Assembly (NCBI RefSeq): GCF_011397635.1
Contig: NC_064761.1
Coordinates: forward strand, 42,434,143-42,498,142
Direction of reading: 5' to 3'
DNA: 64,000 nt
Source of the DNA: Epinephelus fuscoguttatus
Lineage: Eukaryota > Chordata > Actinopteri > Perciformes > Serranidae
Numbering within the stretch: position 1 is the first letter of the stretch; each line of letters begins with the position of its first letter. This document shows positions 33,491 to 64,000 of this stretch, one piece after another. The notes under the pieces are model-generated. The model saw nothing but the letters and a program-made list of their open reading frames with translations, was not told where the DNA came from and searched no databases. The position numbers and the translations under genes are program-made.

Positions 33491-33949
33491 GACGACATCA
33501 AAATAGCCCAAAATCTCAACATTGACTTGTGCATGAAATAACTGTGTTTTAAAGTCTGCAGATGTTTATCTTTATAGGTTGCCAGTTAATTTATTGTAAA
33601 TCAGATGCCTTGTAGCCCTCAGAAGACGAAGAAAGAGTGCTATCAGAGGATGAACACCAGCCCAAACCTCAAACACTGCTCTGTTTATGGGCTAGTAAGT
33701 GATCTATAGACCATTAATAAATCATTTTTTAACCAGTGATGAAGCCTTAAAGCTTTAAAAGGGCACGTCACTTGAAAGATGAACACAAGTATTGCATTAG
33801 TGGTTTTTTCTTTATCTAAGCACTCTCGATGTTGTTGTGCCACCTGGTGGTAAAATGTAATCCATACCAATGTGATGTGGGGCAAACTTAAAGTTGGAAA
33901 CGTTGTGTACGATGGCTCTAAGTACAAACCAGACATCACTGAAAAGCAT

Positions 33950-35651
33950 CTCAACAGTATATTATTTTATTAGTTTCTGTAACCAAACCAAGAGAATGTA
34001 AATAAGACCGTACATATTTTAATACAGCGATGAAACCCCTGTACAAGTTCAACAAAAAAGAAAAAAAAAAAGAAAAAAAAATCATTACCCTCCCTCCCGC
34101 ATCCATCCTCCAAAGCAAGGACTCTTCCCCCGACTAGGGTAGAGGCGAGGAGGACGCCCTCCCCACCTCAGGGTGCATACTACTGTACATTTCTGAAGGA
34201 CCCTTGTCGCCACAACCCCGAGATGAAAGCATTGTGGGTGGGACAGCCAGCGGAGGTGAGGCAGAGACAGAAAACAGCACTGATTGCTCTCATCAGTAAA
34301 GACAACAAAACAATAAGTGTCCTTCTGCCCAAACGCTTCTGTACTTGAGGCTTCTCATTTCATCCGTTTACTTGTTCTCTGTCCTGTTCTTGTTCCCCCT
34401 CGTCGTGAGGGTTGACATACACACACTCCAAGTGTTCTACTGTTTCAACACTCAACTCTTCACCGTTTCTATTCCTCTAAATAGCCCTATCCTGCTATAC
34501 TCTAGCTAAGGGCACTGAAATCAGTCAATAGCAGCAGGTCTGGGTGCTTTACAGTAAAGTGTGTATAGGTGTGTGTTTGTGTGACAGCAAGGATGTGTGT
34601 GAAAGCAGTGAAAGGGTGTGTGACAGTAGCTCCTAAACTGGAACAGCTGTATGTAGTGATCATACATCATCTGTGTAATCCTGCAAGTCAAATCAAAACT
34701 CTGCTGCCACGACAACAGCAATCCTAATAAAAAGGCTGTGACATCATCTCCGCGCTGCTTTAACCTTTGGCTAAATATACAGGAGAGTCCAGCTACGAGC
34801 TTTCCCCCTGTTTATACCACAAACACACACCCGATACACACACACACCCCCAACACATCAGTAATTCTGAGGCAAGGAGATGAGAGCAGAAGGCAGGAGC
34901 AAAGGCTCACAAATCAATAAATCAATCATTAATTGCAATCAACTGCTGTAATTTTCACATTTCCGTTCTGGTAAAAACAAAAACAAAATGACGAGAATTT
35001 CTGATTTCATGTCTCTGTATGGTGACCGTGGATGAAACCGTTGAAGTGAGCGTAATGAGGTGCATTTCCACGTGCACAAATCTCTGGATTAGTTATGATG
35101 GGAGATTGGGCAACAAAAAAAGTGTGCTTCACTAAATGACATCTCCTTAACAAGATTGTTTCGACTACAAAAACAAAACTGATTCATTCTTTCGTTAACA
35201 AAACAGGTTTCTCCTATAATATGTGTGATCCTATTTGGGGGAAAATAAAAATAAAAAAGGAACAGAAACCAAGAGCTATAAAAATGGCAAACTCAGCAGC
35301 AAATCTCATTTCAATTTTCTCTTTCCAACTCTCCTCTTATCTACCGTCTCAGTAGATTTCTATGGAACAACTTGTGCAGCCATTTTATTGGCATTCTAAA
35401 TATGATGGAAGAATCCAACTCAAACGCCGCCACCTACAGTGGGACAAGATAGGGGAAGAAAGAAGAGGAAGAGGATTATGTATACGCAGGACAGTGCCTA
35501 CTCTCAGTAACCACTAGCATCGACTCATCCTCCTCCCCCACACTGTCCCCCAGGGCTGATATGAGGTGGTGACTGAGTGAATGGGGCTAGATTCTCTCTC
35601 TTCCTCTCTTCCATCCATTCATATTGTCATCCGAAGAGGTTCGTCAGCTCT
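33950..35651 (-). other. prrc2c: prrc2c 3' untranslated region
   Basis: This follows the prrc2c stop codon (35654-35652, TAA on the minus strand). TTTATT on the plus strand at 33966-33971 is AATAAA on the gene strand and is a plausible polyA signal about 1.7 kb downstream of the stop. The segment has an A/G-rich run at 34057-34081. No other gene is seen here. Confidence 0.6.
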
Positions 35652-53734
<18,083 letters not shown>

Positions 53735-54269
53735 CTACAGACCGTGGGTGAGAGAAAAACAAGATCGCAGAAGGTGAGGAGGTTATCAGCTTTGGACACT
53801 AGACCATAAAGATATCTGAACCTTCTTTGATGTTCGCCAACACCTGAGGCTGATGCTGGTTTACAGAGCAATGACGCTGCTCTGCATCTGCTTTCAGAAG
53901 AAAAAAATAAATAGGGGAGAGACTATGCTTAGTGCAATGTCTTGTGTTGGCATGCTGCAACATGGAGTTTGGTCAGGGTACAAGCTAAGAGCTGAGAATG
54001 ATGGTAGCGCAGAAGCTGAAGCATTAAACCTTCAGAGGGTGGAAGAATGAAAGAAGTCACCTCAGAAGGATTCTGTTGCAAAGAAATAGAGATTATCTCA
54101 CACTAATTACATGGCACAAAAAGTAAAACAAATCACATGTCTCTAATCAAAGAGAGTGAATAGGACCTGTTTTTTTAGCAGAGAGATGACAGAATCAGGT
54201 GAGAAAGAGACAGGGAATGGTCCCACAAAGGTCCCACGCTGAACGCGAACTGGAATGCTGCAGTTCATG

Positions 54270-54800
54270 GCTGACATCTTAAAAACTACCAGGCCCATCA
54301 AGCAAAAACTTCCAGTTAGGATTCTATCAGTACTGATTTTTCAGGAGGTTTGTACTGGGAACCAAATTCTCTGCAAGTGTCTCTTACTCTCAAAAACAAG
54401 GGAGCAGGTGATTTAAACCGGTAAAACGAGGTAGAGCAGTTTCATGTTAAAAATCAATATTTCTCTGATGCTGTTCAGCACTTAAGATGCAGACATTCGG
54501 GAGGTTTTTTTAAATTTTATTTTTTTAAATAAATGGGGGTTAATTATCTGCAGAGGTCTCCTCCGACCCAGTGATCTGAACCAGTAAGAACATTGACTGA
54601 AGCAGTTTCACGTTAAAAATCTGTCTCCCCACGACACTTTCCAGCTCATCGTGGAGGGGCTGCTAACTACAGTGGCGGATGTGTAAACCCAAAAAACACA
54701 AATGGCTCTATCTAGAGTCAGTGTTTGATTTGTCTGTTAAATGTGAACCGGGATGCTGCAGTTCATGATTGACGCCTTAAAATCTACCAGGCCACCCTTT
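54270..54800. mobile_element. Diverged relative of the 51070-51816 repeat
   Basis: Blocks such as 'ggtttgtactggga.ccaaatt', 'ctctcaaaaac', 'gcagtttcatgttaaaaatca.tatttctct' and 'cagctcatcgtg.agg.gctgct' occur in the same order as in 51070-51816. Terminal repeats are not preserved. It lies in prrc2c intron 1. Confidence 0.5.
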
Positions 54801-55494
54801 GATCTGATTTTATCTCTCCCAGTATACTATCCTCAGGGTATCTGCTGAAACTAATGCTCTCTTTTCCCCATATTTTGGATCTAAATACATCACTGTGTGG
54901 AACTCATTACAGTCATTTTTACTGACAGTAGCTTGAGGACACTGAGTGCCCTGGCACAAAAATCTGACTCACTGACCTGCCATGACTTCATGAATGTACC
55001 TGACAAGAGGAAACTTGCTAAATTTAATAATGACATTGAAAAAAAAACCGTTCCTAACTGTGGATTGTCAATGTCGGGCCAATACCTGATTAAATAATAA
55101 AGCCAGTATTTGTATTGATACCACTCTGGCAGATGAAAGCACTCCTAAATTTCAACTGTGCAAAATCTGATCTGTGGTCTGCACAGGTGAGAGAACTCTA
55201 ATGGGTCTAGACTGAGTTTGGACGGGGGTCCTGGGCAAATCAGATAAGTCCACCACTGACAAATCTAAGATTCTTATTTTGTTCACAGTATGAAACAGAT
55301 ATCAGAAAGCAGCAAAACACAATAAGTGGTGGTGGCACTGAGGGTGACCTGAAGAGGCAGCAAGAAACAAGGCAGAAAGCGAATTATAGTGAGCAGTACC
55401 ATGGACAGAGAGACAGCATGTTTTGGGCTGCAGTGTCTTTCCTAAGTCACACAGAGGTCATTTATTATTAACAGAGCAGTGGTGGAACAGTGTC

Positions 55495-55500
<6 letters not shown>

Positions 55501-55543
<43 letters not shown>
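55501..55543. repeat. (TG)n microsatellite in prrc2c intron 1
   Basis: 21 uninterrupted TG units. Prrc2c intron 1 (53735 to about 60422) otherwise holds transposons and no recognisable gene. Confidence 0.95.
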
Positions 55544-55544
<1 letters not shown>

Positions 55545-56883
55545 GGGGGGAGCTGACAGCTACGATGAGCTCAGGCGCTATCTGCAACTTGGCCTTGGAG
55601 CACCTTGCAAAGAAACATCCACTTAAAGGAGAAGTCCTTTCGTTTGACAAAAACCTGTCTTTTTTTTTTATTTCATAAAATACTGTCAAATGCAATGAGA
55701 GCCTAAATTGTAACAATAAAACCCAGCTTGCAATTTCTTTCTTTTCTTTAAACAGAAGTAATGATGCTACCCAATACAGCTCCTTAGTTGCTTTACAAAA
55801 AACACATTTTGAAAGTTCAACCAATACTTGAGATCATGTTTTGCAGGATTTTTAGAGTCTTCTGACATGAGGAAAAACATTTTTAAAACTGAGTATTGCC
55901 TGATTTTAATCCTAAAACTTTAAAAAAACTAAATGACTATATATCTATGCCTTTAAAAGTTTTGCTTTTGGTGGTAAATGGAAAATAAAGGCACTAAAAA
56001 ATTAGATATTGTAAGTGCATCAGTATCGTTTTTGCTATAGTCAAATTCTTTCTGTGCCTCTGCAGCAGGTGTCCAAAGTGTCCATTAATGACGCAATGGG
56101 ACAGTGCAGACTACACACACACTATTAGAATCTTATCCGACATTTTTCTAGTTCTTTAGTGGTTGTTGATCACTGAAAGCCCAGGAATGGTGACACTTTG
56201 ATGCATTACACCAATTGAGGCTTTAGCCCTGAGTATCTGCAGACACTCTGCAGCTGTCTGAAAATGCTTCTTCCAGAAACAACACCACACACTGAAGCTG
56301 GGCCCAGACTCCAAGAGATCTTCAAATTTGAAGAGGTGACAACACGCAATTAGTGTTTTCACCGGTCTCTGTCTTTTAAGTCAACACACCACGAGTTGCG
56401 ACAAAGTACCGACACCAGTCCGAGTCGACCTGAGCACTGTCACACATCAACACATACTTGTTTGGGTGCACTGTGTGCAGCAGAACAATAAAAGACATAA
56501 AAAAAATATTTGGATTAATCTGTAGTTGAAAACCAGGCTGAGTGTGACTTCTAAATTTGGCGGAGCAGACTGCTCACAGATCAGAAGACAGTGACACCGT
56601 CGCATTCATCATCATTAAAATCAGTGTCTCTAGTGCAATTTTGTCACGTGATGCAGTGATGCTTGACAGGAGATGTGGAGGCAAAACGTTTTACTGTAGC
56701 AGGAGCACTTCATCATTTTTAAGTACTCCGTAAACTGCAACACAGTTCTTGTTGTTACTTGATGATTGAGGGTGTTTTTCTGGGACTCTTAAGACATCTT
56801 TACCTCATACACACACACACACAAAATGAGATAATTCACCGAGAAAGACCCTCTGATTCTGTTCTTGTGAAAGGTAAGCTTAA

Positions 56884-57900
56884 AGGGATAGTGCACCCAA
56901 AAATGAAAATTCAGCCATTATCTACTCACCCATATGCCGATGGAGGCCCAGGTGAAGTTTTAGAGTCCTCACATCCCATGCGGAGATCGGTGGGGGGAGT
57001 AGCTAGCACACCTAATGGCAGACGGCGCCCCAGACTAACGTTCAAGAACACAAAATTGAATCCACAAAGTATCTCCATACTGCTCGTCCGTAGTGATCCA
57101 AGTGTGTTGCAGCCCCGACATAAAAAGTTGTTTGGAAAAACGTCATGTGAACTCTGTTTTTAGCCTCACTGTAGCCTGTAGCTCTGACTGCTTCTCTGTG
57201 CTCCGCGCTCACGTGTGCGTGCCTGCACAAGACCAGTGAAAGCATGAGCTTTGCTCACCCGTGTTTACATTATGTGACACGTGCACTGCAGGGGGAGACA
57301 ACAGTAACCACAGAGCTAAAAGATAATTTGCATTACGGTCTTTTAGCAAAGGACAGCCCAACATGTCTGAAGACTCTGAAACTGAGGAGGAACACCATTT
57401 CGTTGTTGAGCCGTATTTGTTTGAGCCCGAGTATACGGACGGAACTACTACTGGCTACTGGACGAAGCAGCCGCCCTAACCCTCAGCCAGCCGCAGAATA
57501 CCGGAGTCGAGTGCTGCTCTTCAGAGACCGTGCGTCACCGATCACCCTGAGCGCGCACACGTGAACGTGGAGCACAGAGAGGCAGTCAGAGCTACAGGCT
57601 ACAGTGAGGCTAAAAACAGAGTTCATATGACGTTTTTCAAAACTTTTTATGTCGCGGCTGCAGCACACTTGGATCACTACGGACGAGCAGTATGGAGATA
57701 CTTTGTGGATTCAATTTTGTGTATTTGGACATTTGAATCTGGGGCGCAGTCAGCCTCCATTAGGTGGAGTTGTGTTGCTATCCACTCCCCCCACCGATCT
57801 CCGCAAGGGATGTGAGGACTCTAAAACTTCACCTGAGCCTCCCTCGGCATATGGGTGAGTAGATAATGGCTGAATTTTCATTTTTGGGTGCACTGTCCCT
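56884..57900. mobile_element. Second Kolobok-like element, long TIRs, TTAA target site
   Basis: A 1017-bp element is flanked by TTAA (56880-56883 and 57901-57904). It starts AGGGATAGTGCACCCAAAAA and ends with its inverted copy (TTTTTGGGTGCACTGTCCCT). TIRs extend about 340 bp (56884-57222 and 57558-57900) with a few indels. This terminus is a very common fish type. The TIR sequence differs from that of 26703-27842 beyond the AGGG start, but the internal ORF start is related. It lies in prrc2c intron 1. Confidence 0.8.
57363..57479 (+). pseudogene. Truncated transposon ORF sharing [10 protein letters not shown]
   Basis: A 38-codon frame runs from an ATG to a TAA. It is acidic at the start (SEDSETEEE), then [14 protein letters not shown], after which similarity to the 27133-27546 protein stops and the frame ends in TKQPP. 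The cysteine cluster is absent, so this looks like an internal deletion derivative of an element that once encoded a similar protein. Confidence 0.6.
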
Positions 57901-60239
57901 TTAAGGAGTATGGGACAGAGGTTGGTGGCGGGAGGAACTACGTCAAATGTGTGTAAAATAGCACGGAATAGAAGGATATGATATGTGTAAGGATGTGTTT
58001 GAAATAAGGGACCAGACAGGAAGAGGAAATGCTGATAAGAGGCCAAATAACAGTCCTGTTTCCTCTGTGCAAAGAACCATCAATTATGTTACCTGCTCAG
58101 TGCCCATGAAACCACAGGAGAACCATGAAGCGTAAAGTCACCTTGGATGAGCCCTCCACACAGAGGGGGTCAAATCCATGTACAATGCCTGACTCCATCT
58201 CTTAAACTATCAACATATGTTCACTAAGGGCAAAGAGGAGGGACCTCTGAATCCCACTCTGAAGTATTTTCAGATTGCAAAAAAGACCCAAGATTTGTCA
58301 CAAAGCATACAATAGCATCCCTGCGCCCCAGCTGCAATCAGCTCAGCCCCACCTCCAGCATGACCCTGCACCCCTGCAACTACTTCTGCACAGTCCATGT
58401 ATCAAAGCAAGTCTTTTTCCACCCTTTTGCAAAGCTCACAAAACACCAACATTTGGGTGTTTCTGTTTGACAAGAACCAGTTTATTTGAGTGTGAACATG
58501 TAAGGAATGCTCCTCAAAGATTTCAGCTGTTCTAATACGGCTGGCATTTTCCATCCATAAACCATATGGACAGTAAAGTCTTAGATCTTAAAGTCTTAGA
58601 TGTCTTAGATCTGATACTAGAAGTATGAAATCAAATGTGCTGCTTTACAATTTGTACATGATTACTGTTCAGATTATTGGTGGAATGACTGATGCTTGAA
58701 CTCAAAAACGTAGTGCCCAGACTGCACATTGTGCAGTCTTTTGCATTGCAGGATCTACACCTAGGTTCAACCCGCAGGTTGGCTTACCTGTGCTCATGCA
58801 CCCTAGCTTCTGTTTACAGTGGGTCATGGGACTCACCCAGTCACAGAATGGGAAGACATGTAGATGACCTACATGATGGGTACTGAAAGAAAAGGCTTGT
58901 ATTGTAATGTCTCCAGTGAAGAGCTCTGGTTTAAAATCTCTACAATAATAACAGTAAGTATAATATGCTAATCATCTGATCAACTGGCCACAACAATACG
59001 ACAAAAGCTGTAACTTTACATCAGTATGCTGTGTGGGCAGTGAAAATAAAAATCAAGACACTGGACTACAGGTCCTGGGCAGCAAATAGAAAATATATTG
59101 TTGTATCTATTCCTTTCACTCATTAGCACGTGTTCAGCATCAACAGAGTAATCGTTACTTTGATCAGGGTCAACGCGAGGGCCTTCTTGGAACACAAAGC
59201 ACAGAAAAACCTAAGCACTGGAGGCCACTTAAGTTTATTGTGGTTCTCCAATGCCAAGCCATCAATACCACTGAGATGGTCTCCCCTGGGAGTTGTTGGT
59301 AATTTAATTAAACGCACAGGAAGCTGAAGGAAGGCTACGTTCTCGCTCATTGGAGTGGTTAAACATTTGATACTAAAAATGTCAGTTTGAAATATACACA
59401 CGGGAACACTTGAGGTGACTGACCAATGCAGCGCATAACATTTAAAGTTTGATATCCATCCTTATTACAAGTGCAAAGAGAATCACAGCGCAGACATAAT
59501 TACTGAGCATCTCTTTGTGCTTAAATCAATGCTTGAGCCTTCCAGAAGATCCATCTTCAACAAAAGATCTCTGATCAGGCCGTATCATTGTGGGGGCAAT
59601 CAATAAGCACTACCCTAATCAATAAGTGAATGGCCTTGCTATAACTAGCCAGATGCAGACCTGTGTCTAGTCATGGATGCATATCTATAAGACAATACCA
59701 TAATGTGTTAGTAAGTAATCTAGGTGATTTCCACATCTGCAAATAGAGGTTATGAATCATTTGGAGGCAATTCACACCCCAACCCTGCCAAGCTCTCAAA
59801 TGTACAGACTCACACAATAAAAATGTTCTCCTTTCAGACCACATCTGTTGGATCTGCAAGATATCATGACTGAGAAGGAAAGTGGTGTGTTGATCTGTAC
59901 ACAGGGCTTTATAGGAATCAAGATGAAATCACAATACATCTCCAGCTCATTTAGACGCATTCGGAGACGACAAAACACGGATGTAATGAAAGCCACATTT
60001 ATAAAGCAGCCTTATTTCTGTAAATCACTGCCACTGAGTAGTGTGCAGGCCATCCTTCTCCATGAATCAAACTACTGGTGGGCTGGGTGGCTCATACCGG
60101 CAAGGAGTAGAGGCCCTCACCGCCCGGAACTCAACCACACCGGGCTACAATAACACTTAATTTGGGGGAAAGTGGAACACAAAATATGAACATTACAATC
60201 TAGCCAACAACATATATTTTAATGAACCACGAAGCTGTT

Positions 60240-60880
60240 GAGAGAGCAGGCCGCCAGCTTGCATCGTTTAGCATAGTTTCGTTTCTCACTAGTCGCCATC
60301 ACATCCACTTTGAGCTCCTCAGTGGCCGAAGCGTGCTAACCAAGCTAGCGCTGTGTGAGCAGCAACACACCAGCTACAGGGCTCAACTTTAATTTGTCAC
60401 CTTGCATGACACGGAGACCCACCTGCCACCGCCGGTGCCTTCTTTGTCCTTTCGGCTGTTGCGCGGCCCGACTTGAAATCCGATTTCGGCCTGGTTTGTG
60501 GTGGACGAATATGTGTCTGGCCGGCGGATTACAAAAGCTGGCTAGCCTGCTAACCCAGTTCGGCTAACGATGGTTAGCTACCTTGCTCGCTGGCTGCCAA
60601 CAAACCGCTCTCCACATGCACGGCTTCTGTTTTATGTCTTCTGCGCCGTTTCAAGCCGCCAGTCGGTCCTTGTCTGTTCGGCCGCTACAGTGGGAACCGG
60701 TGCGCGGTCGTCCCGTGGTTCCGTGTCTATCCCCACCCGTTATCTCGTGTCAGACCGTTTTTCTAGTTGTGTGAGGCCCCGCTCGCGCCGCGGCCTGTCG
60801 CACAATCAAAGATGGCAGACTGTAGTTGCCAGATTTATCGCCTCCTATCCCCCTCTCTCAAACCCGAACCCCGTGCGCAG
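60240..60880 (-). promoter_or_regulatory. prrc2c: prrc2c CpG-rich promoter and first non-coding exon
   Basis: CpG dinucleotides are dense here and sparse on both sides. On the minus strand a good donor, GGTGGCAG then GTGGGT, ends an exon at 60423. A YY1-type motif (AAGATGGC on plus, 60809-60816) is present, often found just downstream of start sites of housekeeping genes. Together with the acceptor at 53735 this predicts a 5' non-coding exon of perhaps 300-450 bases. The start site is not resolved. Confidence 0.6.
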
Positions 60881-63622
60881 GTGCTCAGTCACACACATCT
60901 GTCACCATCAATATCCCTCAACCAAAAAAGAGTCAGACTCCTAAATCCAGATTTCATTACTCTTCTTTACCGTTGACTTTAAAGATATTAAAATCATTTA
61001 AAGATCTACCTTATGATAAAGTTGTGTAAATGAGCAGCACATAAAAGATAATATTTTCTTTCAATGTACACATGATACATTTAGGTTAATTATTTACATT
61101 AAACCCAGGATTAGAGTCAGTGTTGGAAAGTAGCACCAGCCACCAGTAAAATGCTGGTAAAATATGCAAGTGGCTGTGGGATTTACTTCAACACAAACAA
61201 ATATAAATAAAAATGTAATAAATTCAATTCAACAGAACTTTATTTATCTTGAAGGAAATCTTTGTGACACACAATGCTTCAAATTACACTAACACTAAGC
61301 ACAGTAACCACAATTTCAACAATTCAGTAGGTTCCCCAGGTCAGGGTCACTCACTCGGCCCAGTTTTAAAACAACTGAGTATCAAATATTTGGAAAAATA
61401 TTCAAATATACAAGACACAAGTGTTTTCAAGGAGCAAAAGCAAAACAAAATGTATAATAGAGTAACAACAGGAGCGCAATAAGTACAAGAGTTACTAACA
61501 GTGAACTAAAATGGTGGAAAAACCAGACTGATTAAAGTGAGAAATGATAAGTATTAGGCCTAAGCTATTAAAACACAGCAAGTAAGCTGCACATTAAATC
61601 ACAATCACTGTGTGATTTGATTGATGACAAGCAAATACAGTTCTGTACATATAATCCATTATTTATCTCAGGTTATATGTTACTCTAAAAATACTATGAT
61701 GTTGAGTAATATTTGACAAGTTCACCCATCAAGTGATTATTGTATCTTTCTGGTTTAGAGATATGCCCACATTAAACTTAAAGAGGTTGTCTAATACAGC
61801 CTATGTTGCTGATGAGTCCTCTAATATAATTCATGTCTGGTATCTGTAGTGTAACTTAACAGATCTATAAAGTCGCATTAATAGGATACAGTTTGGCAAC
61901 CGAGGCGTTGAACAACTCAATCAGCAAAATATTTTATCAATCATATCAAATCTTTAACATCCCTCGAATAACGTTCATATCCCGGGTATACCTAAACCTG
62001 GCAACCCAAATGTTAACGAGTCACGCGTGGACCATTCTTCTTCCGGGGTCTACCGGTGCTTCACGAGCGGCGGTCAGTTTAAGACTGATGCAGTTCAGAT
62101 CAAACTCAGTCCACATAGAGGTTTCATTACTGAGTCTTTATTGATTATTATGATAACTGACAATGCCAATGATGAACTTATTGATGATGTGCTGAACAGG
62201 ACACAAGCTGCTCACTGTCACTGCTGATTTTTGATGTCTTGATTCTTGATTGTAGCTACCACCGACTGACACCTTGTCATCTCTGCAAAGGAAGAAGAGT
62301 CAGCTACTTACACAGATTCAAAGAGATCCGTAATCACATGATCGCAGGATGATGCAGTGAGACACAAAGCACTGTACAAAACATTATTTCATGTACAGTA
62401 TGTACCTACATGTTTAACAATGTCAACCTGCAGCAGCACTTTATTGGAGTCATTTTGTTACTGACATTGACTGAAAGAAAGGTTTGGTCCTTGCTACAAA
62501 AGTTTCTTCTAACAAATAAGGTAAAGGATGTTTTATTAAATTGATCCGTAGCTTTTATCCAGTGGAACATTTCTTTAAAAAGTTAATGAGTCACATGTAA
62601 ATTTCTCTCTTTGGTCTTGTAATTTTACACGTGCAGTGGAAAGATAGCTGGCAACATTCTCTTGGCTTTTACTATTTATTTATTCATTTTTAAACATTTG
62701 TTTGGTTGTCTTTTTGTCTTTATTAGATAGGGCAGTCTAAGCATGTAAGGAGGATGACATGCAGCAGGCTGGAATAAAGCTCGTGACCATTGGTGCAAGG
62801 ACATTGCCTTCATATATGGGACACCTGCTCTACCCACCATTATATTATAGGAATATTATATTTGGGGTCTTTCATTACTGTGACAATGATATGAATGCAT
62901 TTTCCTTATTAATCTAATTTCATTTCTTGTCAATGTATTCACAAACACAAAATTCCTCAAATCAAAATAATGAACCATCAAACTATCAAAATAATAAATG
63001 TGAGCACCATCTTTAAAACTGTGTGACAAGAGTGAGCCTTTTGTCACGATTCACTGGCGTCTTTATTTCTACTTTAACTTGTGTCAGATTTGTTTTGTTT
63101 TTGTTGTCTTTTTATGTCTGGAGCTGTTTTAGTTTTGTTTTCTCAGTACTTCATTTCCATGTGTCTGATTCTGCTCACTTCCTGTCTCTGCTCACATGCT
63201 CAAAGTTTGAAATACAGATTATGTAGAGAAAAATATGGTTTCATTTAGTTTTTTTTTCCAAGGCAAACATCAGCTGAGTTCAGAAGCTGCCATTAGGTGG
63301 CATCATTGACCAGTGTGCATTATCTTAGTTCACTGTCCAGCCCAGAGACGGAGTGATGTAGTAGAAACTGCCAGAGGTCCAAAGTAATGTCCACACAGAC
63401 CAGCTGGAACATTAAAATGCTGCTGCTTCCTTATACGTTACTGTACTAAGAATTTAACACTTATTGGGGTTTAATTTTGACATTTATATCTATTTAGATT
63501 TTTTTTTTTTCAATTTATTTCTGCTATGTTTATTATACTCAGCTAGTGCCGACCAGCAAATCAGCATGTCTTATAAAGTCATAATCACATCAGATGTGAA
63601 TTTAAAAAATATTTGCACATCA
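60881..63622. other. Intergenic region, prrc2c promoter to FMO 3' end
   Basis: No gene is supported. A segment at about 62690-62830 ('gggcagtctaagcatgtaaggaggatgacatgcagcaggctgg', in part) looks like a decayed dispersed fish repeat. TTTATT at 63514-63519 and 63530-63535 are AATAAA on the minus strand and are candidate polyA signals for the FMO gene. Confidence 0.45.
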
Positions 63623-64000
63623 CTATACAGGCAGGTACGCTTTTATCTTATCCAACAGTATAGTGGGATCCTGCAGGAAATCTGGAAGGTTGCTCCTGTT
63701 AACGTATGCAGCCAAGCCCACAGCAGAAGCTGACAGGATCAGAGGCCACATAAATGATCTCTTGGGTTCGGGATCACAGCAGGGTCTGGTCTGCATGGGC
63801 TGAGCCACTCTCTCCCACTGTGTGAGGATGGCCTGGCGGGCTCCAGCCCATTTTCCTGGCCCTTTGAGACGATACTGATACGGAGTACCGGGACCGAGCA
63901 TCACAGTCAGTCCCAGCCTGGGATCAGTCAGCAGCAGCTTCAAGAAGTTGGGGCGAACTCCCACCAGCTCTGCTATCTCATCCATGTATCTGAGATAATC
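63623..64000 (-). CDS. Flavin-containing monooxygenase, C-terminal exon (partial)
   Basis: The frame is open from the window edge to a TAG at 63625-63623 and encodes 125 residues beginning [18 protein letters not shown]. The pattern GVRPN..KLLLTDP.LGL...[27 protein letters not shown]...P..TR is the conserved C-terminal part of vertebrate FMOs, followed by a hydrophobic anchor (about [17 protein letters not shown]) that holds the enzyme in the ER membrane. FMOs use FAD and NADPH to oxygenate soft nucleophiles such as amines and sulfides; the FAD and NADPH motifs lie outside the window. Which paralogue it is cannot be settled from this exon. Human FMO4 flanks PRRC2C, and this gene sits in the matching position and orientation. 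The tail after the anchor ([12 protein letters not shown]...KAYLPV) is longer than in human FMO5. Confidence 0.93.
   Translation of the reverse strand, partial: DYLRYMDEIAELVGVRPNFLKLLLTDPRLGLTVMLGPGTPYQYRLKGPGKWAGARQAILTQWERVAQPMQTRPCCDPEPKRSFMWPLILSASAVGLAAYVNRSNLPDFLQDPTILLDKIKAYLPV

Noticed and set aside
60570-60944. 124-codon plus-strand frame in the CpG-rich region
   Set aside because: Chance open frame in GC-rich promoter DNA; no homology, and the region is explained as the prrc2c promoter on the minus strand.

Overview
The window is vertebrate nuclear DNA, most likely from a ray-finned (teleost, probably spiny-rayed) fish. It has large intron-split genes with GT-AG junctions, polyA signals, TG/GA microsatellites and many small inverted-repeat DNA transposons typical of fish genomes. 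There are no operons, CRISPR arrays, rRNA or tRNA genes that I could find.

Layout. (1) 175-1000, minus: rangrf (Mog1), with its whole coding region in one exon. (2) 2440-14490, plus: vamp4, seven coding exons giving a 140-residue R-SNARE. (3) 14491-20866: intergenic, with transposon debris and a 1.35-kb tandem array (18508-19860). (4) 20867-31745, plus: myoc (myocilin), with a TATA promoter and four coding exons giving 459 residues. Intron 2 holds a 1.1-kb TTAA-flanked transposon carrying its own 137-codon ORF. (5) 31942-33490: a foldback element and a LINE 3' end. (6) 33950-60880, minus: prrc2c. I resolved 33 coding exons by hand; they sum to 8523 nt, in frame throughout, giving 2840 residues. 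Its 3'UTR lies on the left and a CpG-rich promoter near 60.4-60.9 kb. (7) 63623-64000, minus: the C-terminal exon of a flavin-containing monooxygenase, cut by the window edge.

The order vamp4 - myoc - prrc2c - FMO, with its relative orientations, is the same as the human 1q24 block (read backwards). This supports all four names and indicates an old syntenic block. rangrf is on 17p in human, so its place beside vamp4 is a lineage difference. The genes do not form one pathway: vamp4 acts in trans-Golgi/endosome fusion, myocilin is secreted, PRRC2C is an RNA-granule/translation protein, FMO is an ER oxygenase and Mog1 serves Ran-dependent nuclear transport.

The most unusual content is mobile. 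Two elements (26703-27842 and 56884-57900) each have about 340-bp terminal inverted repeats, AGGG-type ends and TTAA target sites (Kolobok-like). Their TIRs do not resemble each other, yet both enclose an ORF with the same [10 protein letters not shown] block. In the first, the ORF continues into a cysteine cluster resembling the zinc-binding 'ballast' domain of P2X7 receptors. In the second it is broken.
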